Shown: positions 21,469 through 31,498 of the stretch, one piece after another
Position numbering within the stretch: position 1 is the stretch's first letter
How the letters are laid out: every line of letters begins with the position of its first letter
Assembly: GCF_000002875.2 (NCBI RefSeq)
Contig: NC_009397.2
Coordinates: forward strand, 480,737 to 544,736
DNA length: 64,000 nucleotides
Direction of reading: 5' to 3'
Source of the DNA: Leishmania infantum JPCM5
Taxonomy: Eukaryota > Euglenozoa > Kinetoplastea > Trypanosomatida > Trypanosomatidae
The notes under the pieces: model-generated
Told to the model about the DNA's origin: nothing
Database searches by the model: none
The model's input: only the letters and a program-made list of their open reading frames with translations
Made by a program: the position numbers and the translations under genes

Positions 21469-23178
21469 TCAGAGGCCAACAGGCTTGCGTTGTTTGCCGT
21501 TGAACTGCCTCGTGTAGACCATCGTCTTGATGCTCTTGGAGATGTTGGCCAGTGGGCTCGTGGGATCGACGAAGCGCCACATAGAGTAGAACTCGTTCTT
21601 CGCCAGCGGAAGCGCGATCTTCGTCGACTTGCCCAGCAGATACGCCGCATGCTTTATGCGCTCCCAGTCCACGAAGAAGGAGGCGACGTTGGTCAGCTTC
21701 TCCGAGTTGGACAGCTGTTTGCCAGCTTCGCTGTACGCACCCGTCCTCATCATTACGTTAGCGACGCCGTGCAGCATCACGCAGCAGTAGTGAAAGAAGA
21801 GGTTGCCTACGTTCGGGTCGAGGCCCGCTAGCAGATCCATCGGGCCCGTCACGCAGTTCCCACCGCACAAAAAGTAGTCTAAGCTCGCGTCCCGCAAGGC
21901 TGGGCTGCTGAGGACGGAGTAAAGAGCCCACGACAGTAGATTGATGCAGCAACTGTGGGTGTAGCGGTAGCGCGCATAGTTCAAAATGGCGGCCTGCATC
22001 TTGTCCTCGATGGCGGCCATCTCCTCCTGGTTGACGGAGCGCAGTGACTGGATACCATTCAAGCTGTTTGCCAGGCGAATTGCGTCGCGGAAGCAGCACG
22101 TCATGCCACCGCCCGTCAGCGGGTGCCGTTGGTTGGCATGGTCGCCGATGCCAACGTAGCCCTTGATGGAGGGAAACGCAGGCGGATAGCGCGCCATAGG
22201 CATGCTGCGCAGACTCTTTGTGTCTTTTGATACCCGAACAAACTCTTCGCGCATGTTCTCCGGCAGGCGCGGCGCCACGTCCTGGATGAGCCACTCGCTC
22301 TGCTTCTCGAGGCTGGGCAATATGGGCTTGTTGTAGTCCACCAGTAAGCGCAGTTCGTTGTCGTCCAGGCGGTATGACAGAATCGGGCCCGTCTTGCCGA
22401 GGAAGACCGCCCCGCGCTGCTCCTTGGGCAGACGCACCGTCTTGAGCACGAGGCCAATAAAGTGCGAGTGGTAGTCGTAGGCAGGGGTGTAGTGCTGGTA
22501 GCGGCTTTTCCACTTGGACATGCCACCATCGCACATGACAACTAGCGGTGCCGTGGCAACCTTGCGCACCGTCGGGGCCACGCGGTTGGCCTTGGGCGGG
22601 TCCTCGCGGAACGGATTGGCTGGCACCTCATACTTCTCCGCTACCGTGTACTCGACGCCGTAGGCGCGCTCGCCGAAGGAGAGGCCCTCCGTCAAGATGT
22701 TGTTGACGGTGCCCTCGATCATCGTAACATTCGCCTTGCACTTGTGGAAGACGTGCGAGCGCAGACTCTGCACAAAGTCGCCGAAGTGGAAGGACACTCC
22801 CGAGGCGCCCTTGCGGTAGGGCAGCTCCACATGATTGCCCTTATGGTCTACCACCACGTAGCCACGGCAGGGCATGCCAATAGTCTCGGCGCACTCCTTC
22901 ATGCCCACCTCTTTCAGCGCGTTCAGACCGCCAGGCTGCAGCAGCTCACCGACGATGCGGTCCGGCTTAGTGAAAAGCGTCCGTTCCACCATCAGCACCT
23001 TTCGACCCTGATCCGAAAGCGCCTTGGCCAGCACCGGGCCCGTGATACTGCCACCAACAATGATGACATCGTAGTCGTACGACGTGCGCGCCGGGCTCCA
23101 CCGCAGCCGCGAGAGCGCTCGGTTCAACAGTAGCAGTGCGCTGACGGCACAGAGAACAGCGGCGAAGAAATACAACAT
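21469..23178 (-). CDS. ERG1: Squalene monooxygenase (squalene epoxidase)
   Basis: A 569-residue flavoprotein that converts squalene to 2,3-oxidosqualene, the first oxygen-requiring step of ergosterol synthesis at the ER; the family is the target of allylamines. Residues 1-20 (MLYFFAAVLCAVSALLLLNR) form an N-terminal membrane anchor. The FAD-binding Rossmann motif DYDVIIVGGSITG lies at about 35-47, closing with VLMVERT. The GELLQPGG segment and the second FAD signature GIGDHANQRHPLTGGGM are both present. The C-terminal half has hydrophobic helices typical of SQE membrane association. The frame is open for 48 codons upstream from a TTG, but the first ATG places the membrane anchor at the N-terminus and gives the usual family length. 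Its neighbours (kinesin-13, DNA polymerase) are unrelated in pathway. Confidence 0.95.
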   Translation of the reverse strand: MLYFFAAVLCAVSALLLLNRALSRLRWSPARTSYDYDVIIVGGSITGPVLAKALSDQGRKVLMVERTLFTKPDRIVGELLQPGGLNALKEVGMKECAETIGMPCRGYVVVDHKGNHVELPYRKGASGVSFHFGDFVQSLRSHVFHKCKANVTMIEGTVNNILTEGLSFGERAYGVEYTVAEKYEVPANPFREDPPKANRVAPTVRKVATAPLVVMCDGGMSKWKSRYQHYTPAYDYHSHFIGLVLKTVRLPKEQRGAVFLGKTGPILSYRLDDNELRLLVDYNKPILPSLEKQSEWLIQDVAPRLPENMREEFVRVSKDTKSLRSMPMARYPPAFPSIKGYVGIGDHANQRHPLTGGGMTCCFRDAIRLANSLNGIQSLRSVNQEEMAAIEDKMQAAILNYARYRYTHSCCINLLSWALYSVLSSPALRDASLDYFLCGGNCVTGPMDLLAGLDPNVGNLFFHYCCVMLHGVANVMMRTGAYSEAGKQLSNSEKLTNVASFFVDWERIKHAAYLLGKSTKIALPLAKNEFYSMWRFVDPTSPLANISKSIKTMVYTRQFNGKQRKPVGL

Positions 23179-25316
23179 GACTTTCTCGTGTGCAACTCTT
23201 GCGCGTGTGCGTGTGCGGAGTACCTTTGTTTGCGCTGCTCGTCCTTCTGTACTGTTGCGTCCGACAAGACAACCGTGGACGGCGGGAAGGTATGAAGGCG
23301 AGAAGATCAGAGCGAGGAGCAAGCAAACAGCAACCCACGCGCCCTGTCCTCTTCACCCTAACCTCGATTTAGCAGCGCACCAATGACGAAACAAAGGGGT
23401 AGAGGTGGAGCCCCCTCAGACGAGAAAACAGCGCAAAAGTGGCAACGGCGGCGAGAGAGCGGAGGGAGTGAGCGGGGGAAGGGCGAAGGTACATGAAAAA
23501 TGCCGTAGGCGGATACACGAGAGAGACACACACAGAGAGACGCAGACAGAGAACAGGGAAAGATGCGCAAAAAAAAAGGAGAAGCGAAAAAAAAGAACTA
23601 AGAAGAGGCTTTCAAGTAGTGCTTGTCGTGATCGTAACGCGCTCGTGTGGCAAATGAAGACAGGCGGGCCGGAGGAGGGACGGTGAGGAGGATAGGCTGC
23701 AGGGCTCATACAAAAAAAACAAGAGAGAAGCGGGAGGGGGGATACGACACAGCAAACACGCACACTCGTAATCTCCCTCGCACGTGAACGCAGGCGCGAT
23801 GCTACGTATGTGTGTCTGCGTATCTCTGCGTGAGTGGCCGTGTGTCTCAATATGTTCCCTCAACAGGGAGAGAGGAGGGTAGCCGATACACACGAACACA
23901 CACGCACGCGCAGAGAGAGGGGGGAGGCACGGGGCAGGGGGCAGAGGAGGGTTGCTGATGAAGCGACGACAAAGGCGAAGCGAGGAAACAGGCACAAAAA
24001 AAGACCGACAACAGATGTGGTATTGAGGAGGGGCTGATATGACGCATGAGCCGCCGGCACGTTCATTGGTGCGATGCCATTCAGAAGAGCAGTGCGCGCG
24101 GGGTGCCGTTATCGTTTTCACGGTTGTCGCAGCGGTGAGATGCAGCGGCAGCATATGTGTGTGGATGTGTTGTGCCGAACGAGATGAGAAAGCCAGGCGG
24201 AAAGAAGGGCACAGAGTGTAAAGAAAGAGACAGAGGATAGAAGGAGTCATTGTGCAGCCAGAAGCTTGAGGTGGCCAACTCCATTCAGCGAAGAGACGGG
24301 TCGCCTTGCTTCAGTGAGCGTGCCTGTCTATGTGTGCGTGGATGCGTTGTAAAAAGGGGGGAAGCGCCAAGAGAGAAACAACTACAGCTGCGTGCCTCAG
24401 CGGTCGACTGTTGACGTCGACGATGGTTGCACATCGACAAACACGTTTCTCTCATTCATGAAGACGCAGAAGCGTCTCCGACGAGACACACACGCACACC
24501 CGCGTCTTTACGAACAACGGATATAGCAAGAGAGAAAAAAATGAGATGCTCACCAGAAGGCGATATGTCTCTCCTCTGCAGAACACCCCAACTCTCACGC
24601 TTCTTGGCAACAACCTCTCTTCTTTTCAATTGTTGAAGCGCAGCATGAAGAATGAGGAGGCGTACTTCGCTCACCCTCCTCTGCAGAAGATGGGGATGCA
24701 GGGACCGGCAAAGCATCAAGGATCAGAAGGAAAGGAGAAGCGGCGGAAAATGCGCAAACACCCGCTTCTCGCCCACCCGTTTCTGTCTATGGGATGAACG
24801 TGTGTGTGTGTGTGTGTGTGCATATCACTCAGCAAAGTGTTCGCCTGCGCACACACGCGCAGAGAAGGTGTGTCTGCGACGGCACATTCAATCTATGACC
24901 TATCCTTATTTCGTTGTCTTCTCTGTTACTCGTCAAGCGCACCTTCGGCATGTCCATCTCTTCATGCGCGCACGCCCACACAGGCAGACAGACAGGGAAG
25001 TATGCCGCGCTCAAACGCCCTACCCGATACACGACGGTCTGTCTAAACACAGGAGCGCGGACTCTACTCGCGAGGGCGTTTTGTGTGGATATACCAACGT
25101 GCAGTAGAGAGGCTCCACTACCGAATTGGTACCCACAACGCAGCTGCCACCCTCTCCATTCGCCTTTCCTGGCGCCACAGCCAGCACGGAGCCCCACCCC
25201 CAACGCCACCTATAAGCGGCGGGCATCCTCGAATGATGAAGAGAGAGGGGGGAGCATCGTGCGCACGGAAAACACAAGGTAGCGGTGCCCACGCAAAAGA
25301 GAATGGGGAGGAGTGT
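23179..25316. other. Intergenic region between mitochondrial DNA polymerase and squalene monooxygenase
   Basis: About 2.1 kb with no gene recognised. Purine-rich tracts at about 23405-23600 and 23860-24000 read as polypyrimidine on the minus strand and could serve trans-splicing of squalene monooxygenase. A GT run lies at about 24799-24821. Open frames are low-complexity. Confidence 0.75.
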
Positions 25317-28300
25317 CTAGAGCGTTGTTTCCTCCATGATGGGCCGCAGCGCCCCCATGCTCTCTCCAGCCACCACATCGCACGGGAAATCCACGGTCAC
25401 CTGCATCTCGGGGTACAAGGCGTTGAGCACGGTCCGCGCTCCGTCCATGATGAGCTCCACATCCTTTGCCACCTGCCGGTACACGGAGACATGGCAGTCC
25501 ACCCACACGCAGTCGTGCACCGTGTTCGTGAGCACCGCAAGGCCGTTGTAATTATTGTTGGCGAGGAAGTGCCGCCACAGCACCCCGAGCATCACCTGGA
25601 CGATCTCGCCAGCGAAGCCCTGCACTGGGTAGTTCTTGAGGTGGGTGGGGGAGAAGTTCGTCGACTTGCGCACCACGTCCCGCTCGCGCAGCATTCCCTC
25701 GGGGACGTCCGACTCCGTGAAAACGTAACGGCTCCCCGTCAACACTGGGAACATGCCCTTGAAGAACTGGTGGCCGCGAACGTTGCGCACGCCATTCTGC
25801 AGCGACGCATCGTAGCTGTTCGCCGATAAGGTTACCATCTTGTTGAACACCTCAACGCCGCGGTACGTCTCGTTCTCCTTCTCGATAAGCATGCGGACCT
25901 GGTCCTGGGTGAGCCCGGTGCTTTGGCTCAGCATTCGCACGCCGGCACCGTACTGCCGCTGGAAGGAGAATATCTTCGCCTGCTGCCGCAGCTTCACAAA
26001 CTCCGGCTCCTTGATCTTTTTGGCACGCTGCAGCACATCTGTGTACTTGAGATCTGGCCGCATCATCGTCACACGCTTGCAGTGGAAGTCCACGTTGTTC
26101 CGCAAGTCTTCAAGCATCTGCTCGTCGGATGCGAGCACAGCGAGCGCAACGACCTCCAGCTGTGAATAGTCCGCCTCGATGCACATGCCCTTGTCACCGA
26201 AGCGGCTGATGAACATATCGCGCAAGCTCGACTTGTCCTCCTTTGGAATGTTCTGGCAGTTCGGGTTCGCACTCGCCAGGCGTCCGGTGTTCGTCTTGTT
26301 GTGGATCAGCTCGTGGTGGATGCAGCTGTCCGTCGAGTGCACAAGCGACACCATTCCAGTGCCGCCGTCGGTGCTCTCGTAGTAGGTACCAATCAGCTTC
26401 TCGAGCGCGCGCAGCTCAAGAATAACACTGGCGGTGCTGTCATTGTGATTGGACTTGAAGTAACTAAGGGTGTCTTCGCCGACCTGCAACTGGCGCGTCG
26501 TCGAGCTGCGGAAGCGGCGCATCACCTGCTCCGCCTCCAGTTCATTTGGGATGTACTGCGCCAGCCGTCCCTTGATGTTCACCTTGACGATGTCATCGTG
26601 GGCGCACGGAATGGCGAAGCAGTCGTACACCGAGGAAGTCGTCTTGCCCACCAGACACATGAGCGCCAGCCGCTTTCGCTCGGCATCGGGCAGCGAGTTG
26701 TAGTAGCCGACAAAGGCGCGTCGTTGCCGAAGCAGCACCGGCAGGTCGTCGTCGGTGCGCGCTGCGTCTTTCTTTCCCTTGCGCGGTTTGGGCGACTCAG
26801 TCGAGAGCGCCTCATGCTGCAGGGCCGCGTTGGCGATGTGGAGAAAGATTTCGATGTAGTAGTTGCACCATTCCTCCGGCTTCATCAGGGATTCCTGCAG
26901 CAGCGCCTTCTTGAAGGCCTCAGCGATACCCATCTTGTTGCGCTTCCCCACCTTCGGCAGCGCCTTTGGCGGGATGACCGGCCCAAGCGAGTCGGCGGCG
27001 ACGCCGCCGCCGCTGCTGCTGCTGCCTCTCCGCCTCGAGCCGCCTAGCGTCGCGTGCAGGTCGCTCGCGTACTGGTGCTTGTAGTAGGCTAAGATGGCGA
27101 CCGTGTCGGCAAGAGAGATGTTGTAGCGCAGCTTTGGGTCCGCCGCGTCAAGGTAGCCCGCGTGCGCCTCCATGTACCGAGTCAGCCCCGCATCGCTGCG
27201 GATGTAGTGCATAAAAGAGAAGCCGGCGTCGCGCGCTAGAATAGTTACATGCGCGTCCGCGAATGCCGCGTCCTTCACCGACGCGTCGTCATCGGTGGGC
27301 ATGATCATCTCCGTGTGCTTTGCCACCTGCGCCATTACAAACCGCTCCAGCTGCTCCGCCTTTTCGCCCTCCGTGATGGTCACAGATTCGCCGCTGATCG
27401 GGTTTTTGACGAAAAGCTTGGCGATGCCCTCGGTGCCGCTCGGTGTCAGCGCAGCGAAGAGGAAGAGATGGCGCCGCGGCAGCAAGTTAGCCAGAGCCGA
27501 CGTCTCGCCGCGCTTGTCGGCATTCAGCCGCGACACCGTCGTCGCATCTCGCCGCAAACTCTCCAAAATTGATGAACTCTTGCGGAAGCCTGCCTGCCGC
27601 ATGTACGCCTCCAGGTAACCGCGGAAGAGGCGTGTGCCCTTCTCAGATGGCATACCCGCCATGATCGCGCAGTCGCCAATGCCGAGGACGTGCACCGGCG
27701 GCCGCAGAAAGACGCCATTTGGGTACGCCGACGGCGGGAAGTACTCGGGGCGGAGGAACAAGGTGTGGCGCGCGAATAGTTCGCCCGTGAGCGGCTTGCT
27801 CTCCCGCGCGTTCGTGCTCAGCGTGAGCTTGCCGCCAAAGAAGAACGTGATGAGGTGCTGATTGGAGGACCAGTTAAAGAACTTGCGGCAGTCGTGCGGG
27901 ATCTCGTGCGGGATAGACTCCTCTAGCTGTCGGCGCAGCTCCGACACCTTTGTCATCAGTTCGTTGCTCTGTCGCTGCGCTAAGTCGACGTTCGTCTTGA
28001 GCCCGTTGTACTCCATCTCCGTCGTACACAGCAGCCCTTCCATCCGCGCACAGCAGATGATGACCTGCCGCTGCTCGAGGGCTCGCTCCATGTGCTTGCA
28101 GAAGATGAGCTCGGTGTTCTCGAGGTCGCCGTGGAGGTACTCGGTGAGGATGCTGTATGGAATCTCGTACGTCTCTTTTCCCTCCGCCCACGCCCGCTTC
28201 ACGGCATCCAGCTTCATCGTTTGGCCGCCGTAGCTCTTCGCCACATCCTCCAGGCCTGCCCCGTGCCCGAGCTTCACCTCGTGTCCGGTCAAGAGGTACT

Positions 28301-30263
28301 CGCCATACATGGTATCCCATATCTTGCCGCCGCGGCGCAGGAACTTGCGAAACTCGACGTCACGCCAAATGTGCAACATATCGAACTTGATGTTGTGGCC
28401 TACAATGACGTCGTACTCGTCCAGCGGCGGCAGAAAGAGCGAGTCCTTGGAGGACTTCTCGACGAGGTGGTTTTGACTTGTCACGGACGGGTCGTCGTAG
28501 CGCATGGCAACGCTGCGATCAAAGTAGCGCCTGGGCATGAAGACGTTCCCCTTGTAGTCGCGAGCGCCGGACAAGACGACGTAGTTCTCCTTGGTGAACG
28601 GGTTCGCGACGCGCTTGTAGCGCCGTATCGTGGTCGTCTCCAAATCCACGATGAGGTACCGGCGCAGACCATCCAGCGCTTTCTTCTCCCGCTCCAGACG
28701 GCCTTGATCTTCGTAGATTTTTCGACGCCACTGCTGTAGCCCAAATACGACCTCCGCGTCGTTGATGTTGACCTTGTTGAGGAAGCTGGCCGTTGTGATT
28801 TGTGGCACCGGGTTCTTCTTCGCCTCCGCCGCCATCTCCTCCAGGCGCTTGAAGGCGGTCGCAGATTCTTCCTGAGCAGGGATGCTGTTCACAGCGCTCA
28901 TGATGGCTGGCGAGACTTTGTGCAGTCGCTCCGAGAAGAGCTTGTTAGCCAGCGCGGTGAAGCCGCGGTGAAGGTAGCGATCCATCTTCTCCTCGTCCTT
29001 ACGCAGGTGATTCTCTGGGAAGCAGTTTTGCCGGATGAGGTTCCACGTCGCCCGCGGGTCCTCCTCTTCACTGACCCCCTTCGCAACGTTGTGCCCGCCA
29101 AAGTACGGCGCCAGGCTCGAAACCTCCGCCACGAAGAACGGGCTCTTCGGGCGGCATGTCCTCGCGAACGCCACAAGCTGCGACGACTTGGTGCGGGCCG
29201 TCGGCACAAACAGCGAAATGGATGAGCTGCCCTCGCCGTACAGGAGCGTGGTGAGTGCGTTCAGCTTCGCCGTTTCCTCTGCTAAGCTGCGGATCATGTG
29301 CACCGACTGAGAGCGCCGTTGTGAGTCGAATATGGTGACAATCATCGTGTACCCCTCCGTGATGGTGCCCTTGCCGACCCGCACATTGATGTCCACCACG
29401 AAGACGTTCACAGCCTTGACGACCCGCCGCACAATCTGCTCCACCGGATTCAGCGCCTTGCGACTGCCAGGGGTGCCAAAGCGGCGATGCACGTGGAGAA
29501 GCACATCCCAGCCCATGACGGCACTGCGCGCTGCTCCGTTCGACTTCAGCACGTCGCCTGGCATGTACGCGCCGGCCCCCACATCGTAGACCTGCGGATC
29601 GACGGTGGTGGCGTTGAACTGCCGCTGTGTCAGCAGAAATGCAGCGTGCTCGAGACCGAGAGGCATGTCCACGCCCTTCACGACCTCCTGCTGTGCTTTG
29701 AAGGCGAGGAACGTGATGCCCCATGTGTCCGGCGCTAGCACCAGCCTCTTCATCGTCTTGTTGCTCAGCAGCGTCGCGGCGGATTTCACGTCGGTGGAGG
29801 CGTCGTTGCCAAACAAGAGCCCAGCAATGTAGTCGTCACCGATGCGCTCGTCGATCCACATGGCGGCCTTCCATAGGAGTTCCTCTTGCATGACGGCCAC
29901 CTCGTTTGTCGTGGCGGAGTAGACGGCATAAAGCTTCTGCGCGGGGTCGTAGGCGAGGGTGAAGATGCAGTACTGCGCCTTGGCCAGCAGCACCTTTGGG
30001 TCATCCGCCACCAGGGTGGGCGCAAATGGGTTCTGCCGCGCTGGGAACGACCTCATCGCCAGTGGCTGCGGCGCCGACACGGCAGGCGAGCCACTCGCCG
30101 GCTGCGCAGGTGCAGGCGCCGCCGCGCCGACAGCAGTCACGTACCTTGGAGGTACCGAGGAGGTGGCATTGTAGCACACCGGGTGGACGAGCGCGCCACA
30201 GCTGAGCGCCGCCGTGACGAGCTTCGGCGGCTGACCAACTAGGCTGGCGTTTCGGCGCAGCAT
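25317..30263 (-). CDS. POLID: Mitochondrial DNA polymerase I paralogue with 3'-5' exonuclease (POLID candidate)
   Basis: A 1648-residue family A DNA polymerase for kinetoplast DNA. The N-terminus (MLRRNASLVGQPPKLV) is basic like a mitochondrial presequence. A large N-terminal region has no motif I recognise. The exonuclease domain begins with YLIVDLETTT (D540, E542) and continues with VGHNIKFDML and LEDVAKSYGG, so the DEDD residues look intact. A long insert separates it from the polymerase domain: motif A ADYSQLE (D1365), O-helix RQQAKIFSFQRQYG, motif C VHDCVW (D1584). Trypanosomatids have four paralogues, POLIA-D. The length fits POLIC or POLID (about 1.6 kaa) better than POLIB (about 1.4 kaa), and I recall T. 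brucei POLID near a dynein heavy chain. The paralogue letter is an inference. The frame extends 12 codons to a GTG; the ATG lies 10 bases after a strong splice acceptor. Confidence 0.85.
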   Translation of the reverse strand: MLRRNASLVGQPPKLVTAALSCGALVHPVCYNATSSVPPRYVTAVGAAAPAPAQPASGSPAVSAPQPLAMRSFPARQNPFAPTLVADDPKVLLAKAQYCIFTLAYDPAQKLYAVYSATTNEVAVMQEELLWKAAMWIDERIGDDYIAGLLFGNDASTDVKSAATLLSNKTMKRLVLAPDTWGITFLAFKAQQEVVKGVDMPLGLEHAAFLLTQRQFNATTVDPQVYDVGAGAYMPGDVLKSNGAARSAVMGWDVLLHVHRRFGTPGSRKALNPVEQIVRRVVKAVNVFVVDINVRVGKGTITEGYTMIVTIFDSQRRSQSVHMIRSLAEETAKLNALTTLLYGEGSSSISLFVPTARTKSSQLVAFARTCRPKSPFFVAEVSSLAPYFGGHNVAKGVSEEEDPRATWNLIRQNCFPENHLRKDEEKMDRYLHRGFTALANKLFSERLHKVSPAIMSAVNSIPAQEESATAFKRLEEMAAEAKKNPVPQITTASFLNKVNINDAEVVFGLQQWRRKIYEDQGRLEREKKALDGLRRYLIVDLETTTIRRYKRVANPFTKENYVVLSGARDYKGNVFMPRRYFDRSVAMRYDDPSVTSQNHLVEKSSKDSLFLPPLDEYDVIVGHNIKFDMLHIWRDVEFRKFLRRGGKIWDTMYGEYLLTGHEVKLGHGAGLEDVAKSYGGQTMKLDAVKRAWAEGKETYEIPYSILTEYLHGDLENTELIFCKHMERALEQRQVIICCARMEGLLCTTEMEYNGLKTNVDLAQRQSNELMTKVSELRRQLEESIPHEIPHDCRKFFNWSSNQHLITFFFGGKLTLSTNARESKPLTGELFARHTLFLRPEYFPPSAYPNGVFLRPPVHVLGIGDCAIMAGMPSEKGTRLFRGYLEAYMRQAGFRKSSSILESLRRDATTVSRLNADKRGETSALANLLPRRHLFLFAALTPSGTEGIAKLFVKNPISGESVTITEGEKAEQLERFVMAQVAKHTEMIMPTDDDASVKDAAFADAHVTILARDAGFSFMHYIRSDAGLTRYMEAHAGYLDAADPKLRYNISLADTVAILAYYKHQYASDLHATLGGSRRRGSSSSGGGVAADSLGPVIPPKALPKVGKRNKMGIAEAFKKALLQESLMKPEEWCNYYIEIFLHIANAALQHEALSTESPKPRKGKKDAARTDDDLPVLLRQRRAFVGYYNSLPDAERKRLALMCLVGKTTSSVYDCFAIPCAHDDIVKVNIKGRLAQYIPNELEAEQVMRRFRSSTTRQLQVGEDTLSYFKSNHNDSTASVILELRALEKLIGTYYESTDGGTGMVSLVHSTDSCIHHELIHNKTNTGRLASANPNCQNIPKEDKSSLRDMFISRFGDKGMCIEADYSQLEVVALAVLASDEQMLEDLRNNVDFHCKRVTMMRPDLKYTDVLQRAKKIKEPEFVKLRQQAKIFSFQRQYGAGVRMLSQSTGLTQDQVRMLIEKENETYRGVEVFNKMVTLSANSYDASLQNGVRNVRGHQFFKGMFPVLTGSRYVFTESDVPEGMLRERDVVRKSTNFSPTHLKNYPVQGFAGEIVQVMLGVLWRHFLANNNYNGLAVLTNTVHDCVWVDCHVSVYRQVAKDVELIMDGARTVLNALYPEMQVTVDFPCDVVAGESMGALRPIMEETTL

Positions 30264-31498
30264 TGCGCTGTCTCTGTAAATTGAAAAGAAAGATTGCACT
30301 GCCGGTTTCCCGTGGGACGACTGCAGAGATGATGAAAGAGTGCCCCACTTTGCGCTTTCCTTTTATGGGGGTGTTTTGCTCCTCAATTCGAAGACCGTGG
30401 CCAGCACAAGTGCCGTGACAACGGCTCTCTCCCTCCTCCTGTCTCTGAATGTGTGTGCGCCTGTGATGTATGCGTGTATGAGTGTGTGCGAATGCGTGTG
30501 GAGAAAGCGCCAGTACGAGGAGAGCGAGGCAGCAGATGTAGCGAGAAACGGCACCTCGGACGCGTGCTGCCGGGCCTCAGACCTTTGTTTCCGTTTACGC
30601 GAAAGAAAAGCACCCACACATTCCAACGCGGGCTGTCTACGTCTGTGTCACTCCAGCCGGCACAAACGCGGGGATGCTCAGCAAGGGTGGGAAGGGGAAG
30701 AGGGTTCGATCCGCTGCCTCCACAGTGTGCAGATGCGTCCCCCACACGTCCACTTCGGTGTGTTCTTTTCCTGTTGTGCGGCTGCGTACAAGGGGCAGGC
30801 AGCGTAACGCGGTGGTGCGAGCAAGTCCGCACGTGGACGAGGAACGTGTCAAAAAAGAGAGAGATGAGACGCCGGAGAGCAAGTTTGATGAAGGGCGCAT
30901 GAACGGAGAGAGAAGACGCTAGGAGGATGCACTGCAACGGATATCATGGGGGTTTACAGCGCTTGACGACTGCACTATGATGTGCACTATTCAAGAGCTC
31001 TACCGCACACGCGACACTGTTCCAAGTTCGCATCCCCCCCTTCATTGTCCGCGATCTTCTCAGAGCCAGTGGCGGTGCGATGAAGAGGGGACACAGAAAG
31101 CGTCTACAGCAGGTCCAGCCGTCACGCTGAAGCTATGGGTTCGTTCGACGGGAGAGGAAAAAGAACGCTGCGCGTATTGCTTTCATATGGTCTGCTTGAA
31201 CATGTCTGTGTGTTTGTGTGTGGTGGAGGGGTCAGTGTACTGAAGAGCAGGCAAGCAAGATCAGCGCGCGAAAATATATGAAACGAAGTGCGGTACACAA
31301 CGCACACCGCAGTGGTGGCGAGCTGCTAGGTAGGCGCGGGTGTGCGGAGGTGGGAATAAGAGGGAGAGGGGGGGGGTAGCTTGCGTGTGCTTCCATAATT
31401 CAATGAGCACCATCACCACCGCTGCCGCCGTCTGAAGCGCCAGAGAACGGGTCTCTCTCCAGTGTCGTTCTTTCGCTACATTTCTACACTGCAGGAGA
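30264..31498. other. Intergenic region between MAP kinase and DNA polymerase
   Basis: About 1.2 kb with no gene recognised. Apart from the polymerase splice acceptor at its left edge it shows only short GT-rich and purine-rich patches. Confidence 0.75.
30274..30293 (-). promoter_or_regulatory. Predicted spliced-leader acceptor of the DNA polymerase gene
   Basis: The minus strand reads TCTTTCTTTTCAATTTACAG, ending 10 bases before the chosen ATG. The pyrimidine tract and single AG are close to ideal and support the ATG at 30263 over the in-frame GTG upstream. Confidence 0.6.

Noticed and set aside
30702..30711. GGTTCGATCC, an exact tRNA T-loop (B box) sequence
   Set aside because: The flanking bases do not pair into a T stem, and no matching D arm, anticodon arm or acceptor stem was found around it.
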